Below are positions 13,492 through 19,170 of a stretch of DNA of 19,170 nucleotides, piece by piece (positions within the stretch are counted from its first letter, which is position 1; every line of letters begins with the position of its first letter). Source of the stretch: Chitinophagaceae bacterium UBA1946 (GTDB lineage: Bacteria > Bacteroidota > Bacteroidia > Chitinophagales > Chitinophagaceae); the NCBI GenBank assembly GCA_002336815.1, contig DDEU01000089.1, forward strand, positions 1 to 19,170. Direction: 5' to 3'. A program made the translations under genes and the position numbers. The notes below the pieces were generated by a model that saw only the letters and a list, made by a program, of their open reading frames with translations, did not search any database and had not been told where the DNA came from.

Positions 13492-13992
13492 TCAGAATAA
13501 GGTCTGCACCCCATTCGCAAATTTTCCTTCATGTTCCAGCAGCCATTGCTTGCGCCAAAGTTCACCTGCATAACCCGTAAGGCTGCCATTGCTGCCAATT
13601 ACCCGGTGACAGGGAACAATGATGGCCAGTTGATTTTTGCCGTTGGTAGTACCCACCGCACGGATCGCTTTTACATCACCGGTTCTTTTTGCCAGCTCCA
13701 TATAGCTGATGGTTTTACCATAACTGATCTTTAATAACTGGTTCCATACATTTTGTTGAAAGGCCGAACCTTTTTGTTGCAAGGGCAGATCAAATGTTAT
13801 TCTTTCTCCCGAAAAATATTCGTTGAGTTGAGTAACGCATTTTTTCAGCAGGGGATGGCTGGAGGTTCCGGATAAAGCGAAGTTTTCTTCCTGTTCCTTT
13901 TTTATAAATAGTACGGCATGCACCGCTTCCTCAGATGCCTGTATATTTATTTTCCCGATGGGAGAGGCTATGATATGATTAACAATTTCCAA
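13492..13992 (-). CDS. ogt: Methylated-DNA--[protein]-cysteine S-methyltransferase
   Basis: This suicide repair protein removes methyl or larger alkyl groups from O6 of guanine (and O4 of thymine) by transferring them to its own cysteine. The product has 166 residues. The N-terminal ribonuclease-like domain starts NHIIASPIGKINIQAS. The C-terminal domain holds the helix-turn-helix FQQNVWNQLLKISYGKTISY (78-97), the arginine-finger region AIRAVGTTNGKN (109-120), and the active site PCHRVIG at 127-133, with Cys128 as the acceptor. GYAGELWRKQWLLEHE at 140-155 completes the family pattern. The residue after AVG is Thr rather than the common Ala, and NQ replaces NP before the active-site loop. There is no ATG: the frame opens with TTG at 13992, and an upstream TAA lies only seven codons away. 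It is divergent from the ArsR gene. Confidence 0.94.
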   Translation of the reverse strand: MEIVNHIIASPIGKINIQASEEAVHAVLFIKKEQEENFALSGTSSHPLLKKCVTQLNEYFSGERITFDLPLQQKGSAFQQNVWNQLLKISYGKTISYMELAKRTGDVKAIRAVGTTNGKNQLAIIVPCHRVIGSNGSLTGYAGELWRKQWLLEHEGKFANGVQTLF

Positions 13993-14081
13993 TTTTCTGA
14001 ACTGGTAAATTTACGCCGGTATTTTGAAGCGGTAAAATAATGTGTAATTCTTTTTTGCTGATATCAATTATCCAGAAAGAG

Positions 14082-14109
14082 TTGTTCAAGTGGGCAAAAA
14101 ATAATTTCT
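14082..14109 (+). promoter_or_regulatory. Possible promoter of the ArsR gene
   Basis: TTG at 14082-14084 is followed after 17 bases by TAATTTCT at 14102-14109, a partial match to TAnnTTTG. A purine-rich GGAG at 14115-14118 sits 9 bases before the ATG at 14128, unusual for this group. The palindrome TGATATCA (near 14059-14066) upstream could be an operator, but that is speculative. Confidence 0.3.
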
Positions 14110-14127
14110 TTGGCGGAGAATTCAACT

Positions 14128-14421
14128 ATGATGAGTACGGAAAAAAGTGAAAGTAAATTTATTGAAAAGGCGATGAGCGCCATTGCCGACCCCTGCCGTT
14201 TATCTATCCTGCAGGAAATCTCGAGGAAAGGGGAGGTCTGCTGCGGCGATGTGCAGGGACTTACCGGCCTTTCGCAACCCACCTGTTCTCACCACATCAA
14301 ATTATTGTGCGATAGTAAACTGCTGGAATGCCGCAAGGAGGGCCGCAATCATTATTTCACCCTCAACAGAACCAACTTCAAAAAAGTGAGCAGCTTTTTT
14401 GAACAGTTCCAGGCAGACTGA
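14128..14421 (+). CDS. ArsR-family winged-helix transcriptional regulator, cysteine-rich
   Basis: This 97-residue single-domain protein has the ArsR/SmtB winged helix-turn-helix. Helices run from KFIEKAMSAIADPCRLSILQ (10-29) through GEVCCGDVQGLTG (35-47) to the recognition helix LSQPTCSHHIKLLCDSKLLE (48-67), followed by the wing CRKEGRNHYFTLN (68-80). It should bind DNA as a dimer and repress until an effector binds. Six cysteines (23, 38, 39, 53, 61, 68) are unusual for this size. C38-C39 fall where arsenic/lead/cadmium sensors carry their ELCVCDL motif, so a soft-metal or thiol-redox signal is conceivable, but the exact CVC pattern is not kept. The ATG at 14128 is preferred over an in-frame TTG at 14110 because GGAG precedes it. 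No metal-transport gene is nearby; targets are unknown. It is divergent from ogt and ends 2 bases from csaA. Confidence 0.88.
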   Translation: MMSTEKSESKFIEKAMSAIADPCRLSILQEISRKGEVCCGDVQGLTGLSQPTCSHHIKLLCDSKLLECRKEGRNHYFTLNRTNFKKVSSFFEQFQAD

Positions 14422-14423
14422 TC

Positions 14424-14753
14424 CTAACCGATCCGGCACCCGTTTGCTACCGGTATGCCGGGTTGTAACAGCACCACTTCTCCCTGCTGGTTATACACGC
14501 CCAGTACAAGGCATTCACTAAAAAATCCTGCGATTTGTTTGGGCGGAAAATTCACCACAGCCACCACCTGCCTGCCCACCAGTTCTTCGGGGCTATATAG
14601 TGCCGTGACCTGGGCAGAAGAACTTTTGATACCGGCATCGCCAAAATCAATACGTAGCTGGTAAGCCGGTTTTTTTGCTTTCGCAAAATGTTGGGCCTGC
14701 AATATGGTGCCGATCCTCATTTCGATCTTTTCAAAATCAATCCAGGTGATCAT
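14424..14753 (-). CDS. csaA: tRNA-binding domain protein CsaA
   Basis: This is a small OB-fold protein of the EMAP II/Trbp111 type, in B. subtilis described as a secretion-related chaperone and structurally a homodimeric tRNA binder. From the ATG at 14753 it has 109 residues, the normal length. The open frame allows 13 more residues (from 14792), but these are not family-like. Conserved segments in order are WIDFEKIEMRIGTILQA (3-19); KAKKPAYQLRIDFGDAGIKS (25-44, with the KPAYKL-type motif); SSAQVTALYSPEELVGRQVV; the NFPPKQIAGFFSECLVLGVY block; and VVLLQPGIPVANGCRIG at the end. The NFPPKQIAG and SECLVLG motifs are diagnostic. It is convergent with the ArsR gene, with only two bases between stops, and divergent from the GNAT gene. 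Confidence 0.93.
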   Translation of the reverse strand: MITWIDFEKIEMRIGTILQAQHFAKAKKPAYQLRIDFGDAGIKSSSAQVTALYSPEELVGRQVVAVVNFPPKQIAGFFSECLVLGVYNQQGEVVLLQPGIPVANGCRIG

Positions 14754-14806
14754 TTGTTTTTTTATTTTGCTGAAATAAAGTATTTTGATCAACTAAATTA
14801 GTGAAT

Positions 14807-15250
14807 ATGGCGCTTGATATAAAGAGAGTTACAACCAATGACGTGTCATCCGTAGCCTTACTGTACGATGCTTACCGTGCTTTTTATGGCAAACCATCTG
14901 ATCTGCCGGCAGCATTTGATTTTCTTGAACAACGTACTTCGAAAAATGAATCGGTTATATTCATGGCCATATTAAAAGGCGAAGCGGTGGGGTTTGTACA
15001 ATTGTATCCTATCTTTTCTTCCGTACAAATGAAACCTGCCCTCTTGCTGAACGACCTGTATGTTACTGAAGCTGTCCGTCGCCAGGGAGTGGGAGAGGCC
15101 CTGCTCCAACAGGCCAAGCAATTCGGACGGGAAACCAACTGCGCATACCTCTTATTGCAAACAGCGGCCGATAATTACCGGGCACAATCAGTATATGAAA
15201 AAAGTGGATGGATAAGAGCGGAGGATTTCTTTTATGAGTATCCGCTGTAA
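14807..15250 (+). CDS. GNAT-family N-acetyltransferase
   Basis: The 147-residue protein has the GCN5-related acetyltransferase fold. Seen are beta-strand 4 with LLLNDLYVTEAVRRQGVGEALLQQA (79-103), where RRQGVG at 91-96 is the acetyl-CoA pyrophosphate-binding loop, and the later QTAADNYRAQSVYEKSGW segment (118-135), which matches motif B with its 'N..A...Y.K.G' pattern. The substrate is not deducible; close relatives are usually annotated only as acetyltransferases acting on small amines or protein N-termini. The start is taken as the ATG at 14807 rather than the GTG two codons upstream. It lies alone, sharing a 53-base divergent gap with csaA, and converges on the DUF952 gene with 29 bases between stops. 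Confidence 0.92.
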   Translation: MALDIKRVTTNDVSSVALLYDAYRAFYGKPSDLPAAFDFLEQRTSKNESVIFMAILKGEAVGFVQLYPIFSSVQMKPALLLNDLYVTEAVRRQGVGEALLQQAKQFGRETNCAYLLLQTAADNYRAQSVYEKSGWIRAEDFFYEYPL

Positions 15251-15279
15251 CTATACTATTCAATAGCTGCATCACCTGT

Positions 15280-15576
15280 CTACGCTATCTCACTAACCTC
15301 CACAACGGCATCTATATTGAGTGGTCCGTATAAATGAGGGAAGGCTTCATTTACAGAAGCTGCCTGTTCATATTTTAATAAGGAAGTCAGTTTGCTTTCT
15401 TCAACGTGTAACAGCACCAGGTTCGTTGCATCTTTATAGTAGCGCTGCAATACGCCCGCTACCTGGCCTGCATTGCTTAAATGGATAAAGCCTTCGGTAA
15501 AAAGAGAGGGCGCTTCGTAATGACCCTGCTGTAAAGCCTGCTGCCACCGGTGTTTTTCTGTAACATGGTAGATCAT
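15280..15576 (-). CDS. DUF952 domain protein
   Basis: This 98-residue protein matches the DUF952 pattern from end to end: IYHVTEKHRWQQALQQGHYE (2-21), APSLFTEGFIHLSNAGQV (22-39), a VLQRYY segment (42-47), the strand LVLLHVEESKL (53-63), and EAFPHLYGPLNIDAVVEV (77-94). The family is widespread but lacks an established biochemical role; its fold is reported to resemble ADP-ribosyltransferase-like folds, so activity should not be assumed. The conserved FIHLS and FPHLYGPL motifs are intact. Its ATG overlaps the stop codon of the upstream SirB1-like gene by four bases (ATGA at 15576-15573), which implies translational coupling and co-transcription. Confidence 0.9.
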   Translation of the reverse strand: MIYHVTEKHRWQQALQQGHYEAPSLFTEGFIHLSNAGQVAGVLQRYYKDATNLVLLHVEESKLTSLLKYEQAASVNEAFPHLYGPLNIDAVVEVSEIA

Positions 15577-16442
15577 TCTTCCATTAGTTTTGCCAGCATC
15601 AGTAATTCGTTCATTTTATACCGGTTCAGGTCATCATCAAAACACTTGCTGAGTTCCTCCAGCAAAAAACGGATCACCTGCCGGTTATCCATCTCTTTAA
15701 AAAAAGAAGTAGTAGGAGAAACAGAAATGCGCTTGAAATAATTCTCCACATCCTTATGAGAATAGATCTGCCCGTTAAGCGGATCGATGTAAAATTTTAT
15801 CTTTTCAGCATGGTGGGCATCCGGGTTCAGCAGTTCATAACTGGTATCAACATACGCTAAAATAAACTGCCTTGGTATGTTCACCGCTTTTACAGGAATG
15901 TCAAGCAGGTTGCAAAGCACCAGGTATAAAATACCATTGCTGATGGCATTGCCTTTTTTTGCTTCCACGGTTTTGTTGATGAAAAAATCTTCGGGCTGGT
16001 TGTAAGCGATCTCAACACCGATCTGCTTGTAATAATTATACAGGATGCTGCTGATCACGTTGATCTGCTCCAGCGGCGTAAGGTAATTGTTCAGCTCCAG
16101 CCAGATATTGCGGCGGATCTTTTCTATTTCCTGCAACGTAGTGATGCTCTGTATATCAGGATAGTGATATCGTGCAGTCAGCAGTGCACCCTGCAGCAAT
16201 TCATTGCTCCCGTTCCTCCAATGGTCAAAATCATTGGTGAGGTCCTTGAAATGCAATTTGTGGATCATCAGTTCGATCCGTTCCTGTATCGTTTCGTCAC
16301 TCGTATGTTCCCACAGGTTTTCGAGATTGGGTATGATCCCTTTTCCAAAGGAGATGATCCTGTCGCTCACCGTATTGTACACTTCTTCATCGGGATCATC
16401 GATCAGGTGTAAGAGGGCCGATATTTCTTTATTTTCCTGCAA
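15573..16442 (-). CDS. SirB1-like / transglutaminase-fold protein, probably non-catalytic
   Basis: The 289-residue protein has an N-terminal helical, HEAT-like segment (about 5-65, EISALLHLIDDPDEEVYNTV) and then a transglutaminase-like core of the SirB1 type (Transglut_core2). Core landmarks are KKGNAISNGILYLVL (162-176), DIPVKAVNIPRQFILAY (181-197) and FYIDPLNG (217-224). In active transglutaminase/protease relatives, a Cys follows the GN of the first motif and a His sits in the second. Here these positions are Ala166 and Gln192, leaving only the Asp of the third motif. It is therefore likely a binding or structural protein, as proposed for other SirB1-type members. No signal peptide is present. 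It is the first gene of a two-gene unit with DUF952 (4-base overlap) and divergent from tilS. Confidence 0.85.
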   Translation of the reverse strand: MQENKEISALLHLIDDPDEEVYNTVSDRIISFGKGIIPNLENLWEHTSDETIQERIELMIHKLHFKDLTNDFDHWRNGSNELLQGALLTARYHYPDIQSITTLQEIEKIRRNIWLELNNYLTPLEQINVISSILYNYYKQIGVEIAYNQPEDFFINKTVEAKKGNAISNGILYLVLCNLLDIPVKAVNIPRQFILAYVDTSYELLNPDAHHAEKIKFYIDPLNGQIYSHKDVENYFKRISVSPTTSFFKEMDNRQVIRFLLEELSKCFDDDLNRYKMNELLMLAKLMEE

Positions 16443-16635
16443 TTGGTAAGTTTATAAAAAATGAAATTCGTTATTTGAACGTTACGCCTTTCCATATTAT
16501 TTTCCACAGGTGTTGATTAGTTGTTTGCCTGTTCTCATTAATTGTACAATGCGCACCCCAATACATTTTTACCGCAATCCTTTTTATCTGTTTATTTTAG
16601 CGTTACCATTGCAAATAAGTTATTATTCGTTTTAC

Positions 16636-17997
16636 ATGCTGTTAAAGAAATTCAAAGACTACATTTTGCAGAACCGGCTTTTTTCTCCAGCCGATCATTT
16701 ATTGCTGGCAGTAAGCGGTGGGGTAGATTCTGTGGTAATGTGCGAATTATGCCGGCAGGCCGGTTTTACTTTTTCAATAGCGCATTGCAATTTTCAGTTG
16801 AGAGGAGCCGAGAGTGAAAGGGATGAGCAGTTCGTACGCAGCCTCGCAGAAAGATACAGCGTACAGGTGTTTGTAAAAAAGTTTGACACCAGCTCTGTAG
16901 CTGCTGCTGAAAAAAAATCCATCGAAACCATGGCAAGGGATCTTCGGTATGCCTGGTTTCAACAGTTGACCGATCCTGCCACAGGCAGCCCGTTCACCCA
17001 TATCCTGACGGCGCATCACGCCGATGACAATATAGAAACAGTCGTAATGAATTTTTTTCGTGGCACCGGCATCACTGGTTTGCGGGGCATACTTCCCTGG
17101 CAGGGTGTCATCATACGCCCCCTCTTGTTTGCACGCCGAAAAGAACTGGAAGCCTTTGCTGCAACGAATGCACTGCAGTTTGTAACAGATTCTAGCAATG
17201 CAACCAATGATTATACACGCAATCTTTTCAGGAACCGTATACTACCGCTGGTAAATGAAGTGTATCCCGACGCCTCCGGCAATTTGCTCGACAATATCGG
17301 CCGTTTTGGAGAAACGGCACTGTTATACCAGCAGGCCATCAACCTGCATAAAAAGAAATTACTCCTGCAAAAAGGAAATGAGTGGCATGTGCCGGTACTC
17401 CTGCTTTTAAAAACGGTACCACTGCATACCGTGCTCTATGAGATCATCAAAGAGTACGGCTTTGCTGCCACTCAGACAGCAGCCGTTGCCGCCCTTTTGA
17501 ACAGTGAATCCGGAAAGTATTGTTCGTCTGCCACGCACCGCATCATAAAAAATCGTCAATGGCTCATCATAGCGCCCGATCAGAATACAATTGCACAGCA
17601 TATTTTGATAGAAGCAAGGGATCGACAGGTAGATTTTGAAAATGGGTCACTTCTTATTGAAACTCATCTTCCACAGATCAGCGATTCTCCCCAGGTCGCC
17701 CTGCTGGACGCTGATACGATCCGCTTTCCCCTGCTGCTCCGAAAATGGAAACAAGGAGACTATTTTTACCCCCTGGGCATGCGCAAAAAAAAGAAACTCA
17801 GCCGGTTTTTTATCGATCAGAAATTGTCGCTGATCCAGAAAGAAAACACCTGGGTGCTGGAGATGGACAAAAAGATCATCTGGATAGTGGGCCTCCGCAT
17901 CGATGACCGTTTTAAGATCACTCCTGCTACAAAAAATGGTCTGCAGATCAGCTGGCTTAAAAATGCGGATGGATCAGTTGGTAAAAAAAGCCTTTGA
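16636..17997 (+). CDS. tilS: tRNA(Ile)-lysidine synthetase
   Basis: This PP-loop ATPase attaches lysine to C34 of the CAU-anticodon tRNA-Ile, so that it reads AUA instead of AUG; it is usually essential. From the ATG at 16636 the protein has 453 residues, normal for TilS. The frame extends up to 16510, but the added 42 residues are not family-like and cover apparent promoter sequence. Motifs are AVSGGVDS (25-32, PP-loop); HCNFQLRGAESERDEQFV (50-67); ILTAHHADDNIET (123-135); FFRGTGITGLRG (140-151); and DSSNATNDYTRNLFRNRILP (185-204), all typical of the catalytic half. The C-terminal lysidine-tRNA synthetase domain spans about 378-448 and includes RKWKQGDYFYPLGM. Its last 13 codons overlap, antisense, the end of the rhomboid gene (17957-17997). 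Confidence 0.96.
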   Translation: MLLKKFKDYILQNRLFSPADHLLLAVSGGVDSVVMCELCRQAGFTFSIAHCNFQLRGAESERDEQFVRSLAERYSVQVFVKKFDTSSVAAAEKKSIETMARDLRYAWFQQLTDPATGSPFTHILTAHHADDNIETVVMNFFRGTGITGLRGILPWQGVIIRPLLFARRKELEAFAATNALQFVTDSSNATNDYTRNLFRNRILPLVNEVYPDASGNLLDNIGRFGETALLYQQAINLHKKKLLLQKGNEWHVPVLLLLKTVPLHTVLYEIIKEYGFAATQTAAVAALLNSESGKYCSSATHRIIKNRQWLIIAPDQNTIAQHILIEARDRQVDFENGSLLIETHLPQISDSPQVALLDADTIRFPLLLRKWKQGDYFYPLGMRKKKKLSRFFIDQKLSLIQKENTWVLEMDKKIIWIVGLRIDDRFKITPATKNGLQISWLKNADGSVGKKSL

Positions 17998-18583
17998 GCA
18001 GGTCAGGCCTTAATATTCCCGTCAACACGAAACCGTATACAGATCCCCATAAGTGAGCATTGTGCCCGATATTGTCCTTGCCGCGTTTGGCCATATAGAT
18101 ACAATAATAGATGTATAAGCCAGCGAACACAATGTTCGGTAACGCCAGCGCCGGTATCCCAAACAACAAAATACCCCGTTCCCATGGATTGAAAATGATA
18201 CTGGCAAACACCACGGCTGATACTGCACCGGAGGCGCCGAGGGCTGCATACCTGGAATTGCCGCGGTTTTTAAAGAAATCAAACAGGGTGGCGGCCACCA
18301 ACGCACTCACGTAAAACAATAGGTACTGCGGCCTGCTGAACAGCAACGCTTCGGCCACCCTGCCAAATGAATACAGCGTAAACATGTTAAAGAACAGGTG
18401 CACATAATCTTCATGTATGAAACCATAACTTACAAAGCGATAGTAGGCAGCCGGTTCCGTCATGCCATAGGGGTAAAAGATGAGTTTGTATTTGATGGTT
18501 GCATCGTTGAAAGACAGTATGGACACCAGCACAGTCACGGCAATGATGCTGTAGGTAACGGGAAAAGCTGCAAATTCATTCAT
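17957..18583 (-). CDS. Rhomboid-family intramembrane serine protease
   Basis: This is a polytopic inner-membrane protease that cuts transmembrane substrates. From the ATG at 18583 it has 208 residues. A longer frame opens at 18706, but its extra 41 residues lie inside rlmH in another frame and are not hydrophobic. Hydrophobic segments occur at about 8-24, 60-75, 87-104, 116-132, 136-163 and 179-192. Catalytic features are GASG at 116-119 with Ser118 as nucleophile, GHNAHLWG (173-180) with His177 as base, and HLFFNM (62-67), which supplies the His/Asn oxyanion pair. The usual AHLGG is AHLWG here. The substrate is unknown. It follows rlmH by 11 bases and is probably co-transcribed; its 3' end overlaps tilS by 41 bases. 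Confidence 0.92.
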   Translation of the reverse strand: MNEFAAFPVTYSIIAVTVLVSILSFNDATIKYKLIFYPYGMTEPAAYYRFVSYGFIHEDYVHLFFNMFTLYSFGRVAEALLFSRPQYLLFYVSALVAATLFDFFKNRGNSRYAALGASGAVSAVVFASIIFNPWERGILLFGIPALALPNIVFAGLYIYYCIYMAKRGKDNIGHNAHLWGSVYGFVLTGILRPDLLKGFFYQLIHPHF

Positions 18584-18594
18584 TCGTACATGAT

Positions 18595-19068
18595 TTATTG
18601 ATGATGGTATTTTTCGTTCCGGATAATGCTGCAGGCCCGGTACACCTGTTCGGCCAGAATCAGTCTTACCAGTTGGTGGGGAAACACCAGTTGGGATAAG
18701 CTCCATTTGTAGTTGGCTCTTTCCATTACTGCGGTGCTTACCCCATAGGCTCCTCCGATGATAAACACGATGTTTTTGGTGCTTTCATTGGCCCGTGACT
18801 GTATGAATTGGGCCACACCTTCGCTGCTGAGTTGCCTGCCCCTTTCGTCCAGTAGCACAACATAATCATCTTTGAGCAGGGTTTGTAATATCAGCTCGCC
18901 TTCTTTTTTCTTTAATTCTTCGGCCTCCATATTGCCGGCATTTTTCGGCATGGGCAGGATCTGCCATTCGGAGGGGTAATAATTGCCGATCCTTTTCGTA
19001 AAAAGATCCACGCCTTCCTTTACAAAAGATTCGTGCGGCTTGCCAATAACCCTGAAAATCAGCTTCAT
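18595..19068 (-). CDS. rlmH: 23S rRNA (pseudouridine1915-N3)-methyltransferase RlmH
   Basis: This SPOUT-class, SAM-dependent methyltransferase modifies pseudouridine 1915 in helix 69 of 23S rRNA on assembled 70S ribosomes. The 157-residue length is standard. Diagnostic blocks are LIFRVIGKPHESFVKEGVDL at the start; the LDERGRQLSSEGVAQFIQ segment around residue 73; the trefoil-knot motif FIIGGAYGV (about 102-110); LSQLVFPHQLVRLILAEQVY in the knot; and the C-terminal IIRNEKYHHQ, whose YHH end is essential for activity in the family. It is the first gene of a unit with the rhomboid protease and is divergent from the tRNA gene. Its own promoter is not clear in the 83-base gap. Confidence 0.97.
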   Translation of the reverse strand: MKLIFRVIGKPHESFVKEGVDLFTKRIGNYYPSEWQILPMPKNAGNMEAEELKKKEGELILQTLLKDDYVVLLDERGRQLSSEGVAQFIQSRANESTKNIVFIIGGAYGVSTAVMERANYKWSLSQLVFPHQLVRLILAEQVYRACSIIRNEKYHHQ

Positions 19069-19101
19069 TTTAATTCTTTACCGGCAAAATTGCATAAAGA
19101 C

Positions 19102-19132
19102 TTGGGATGAATGAAATAAATCTCTATTTTTG
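19102..19132 (+). promoter_or_regulatory. Bacteroidota-type promoter of the tRNA gene
   Basis: TTG at 19102-19104, then 20 bases, then TATTTTTG at 19125-19132, an exact match to the -33 TTG / -7 TAnnTTTG pattern and spacing. Transcription would start near 19139, about 12 bases before the tRNA. This is the best promoter in the window and supports the Bacteroidota assignment. Confidence 0.8.
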
Positions 19133-19151
19133 CACTCCATTTTAAGGAAAT

Positions 19152-19170
19152 GGCTGCGTAGCTCAACTGA
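19152..19170 (+). tRNA. 5' end of a tRNA gene (cut by window edge)
   Basis: GGCTGCG can be the 5' acceptor strand (tRNA positions 1-7). It is followed by T8, A9, the D-stem strand GCTC (10-13), A14 and the start of the D-loop (AACTGA), all in the correct order. Only 19 bases are present, so the anticodon and amino acid cannot be read. The strong promoter just upstream supports a real gene. Confidence 0.75.

Noticed and set aside
16510..16635. 42-residue N-terminal extension of TilS
   Set aside because: The sequence is not TilS-like, and MLLKKFKDYI at 16636 begins just before the PP-loop at the usual distance.
18584..18706. 41-residue N-terminal extension of the rhomboid protease
   Set aside because: It lies entirely over the end of rlmH in another frame and shows no membrane or family features.
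1..19170. Search for defence, mobile-element or biosynthetic systems
   Set aside because: No nuclease, toxin-antitoxin, transposase, integrase, reverse transcriptase or synthase genes are seen; genes are mostly housekeeping and complete.

Overview
The window looks like ordinary chromosome from a member of the Bacteroidota, most likely Chitinophagaceae or a close relative. This is judged from protein style and promoter form, not from a database search. The evidence is: -33/-7 promoters of the Bacteroidota form (TTG ... TAnnTTTG, best seen before the tRNA at the right edge), little Shine-Dalgarno signal, a long signal peptidase I with an extra N-terminal membrane domain, a glycine-tailed single-RRM protein, SirB1-like and CsaA proteins of Bacteroidota type, and secreted repeat proteins built around a DPGYGN motif.

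Layout, left to right. Positions 1-256 (minus) hold the N-terminal part of ribosomal protein L21. Positions 442-4971 (plus) hold a lysophosphatidate acyltransferase (plsC), the replication-restart helicase priA and the cell-wall gene murB. Positions 5021-6008 (plus) hold two tandem paralogues of a small secreted, probably outer-membrane beta-barrel protein. Positions 6276-6629 (minus) encode an RRM RNA-binding protein with a strong intrinsic terminator. Positions 6976-9640 (minus) form a two-gene unit of secreted proteins: a beta-helix-like protein, then a protein with five repeats of about 80 residues. Positions 9641-10169 are a 529-base gene-free stretch rich in hairpins. Positions 10170-10460 (minus) encode a free-standing CBM48-like domain.

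The right half is dense with small housekeeping and accessory genes: lepB, cdd and a secreted protein of unknown function (plus); ogt (minus); an ArsR-type regulator (plus); csaA (minus); a GNAT acetyltransferase (plus); a SirB1-like protein translationally coupled to a DUF952 protein (minus); tilS (plus); and rlmH followed by a rhomboid protease (minus). The window closes with the first 19 bases of a tRNA gene behind a very good promoter. Several convergent pairs abut or overlap at their stop codons (13491/13492, 14421/14424, 17957-17997), so the right half has almost no spare sequence.

Most genes serve unrelated core functions: lipid, wall and lysidine synthesis, rRNA methylation, replication restart, protein export, pyrimidine salvage and DNA alkylation repair. 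No defence system, prophage, insertion sequence, CRISPR array or biosynthetic cluster is visible. The parts least explained are the secreted repeat/beta-helix locus, the structured gene-free region at 9641-10169, a REP-like element near 6091-6174 with a possible partial relative near 1259-1296, the apparently catalytically dead transglutaminase-fold protein, and the cysteine-rich ArsR protein.
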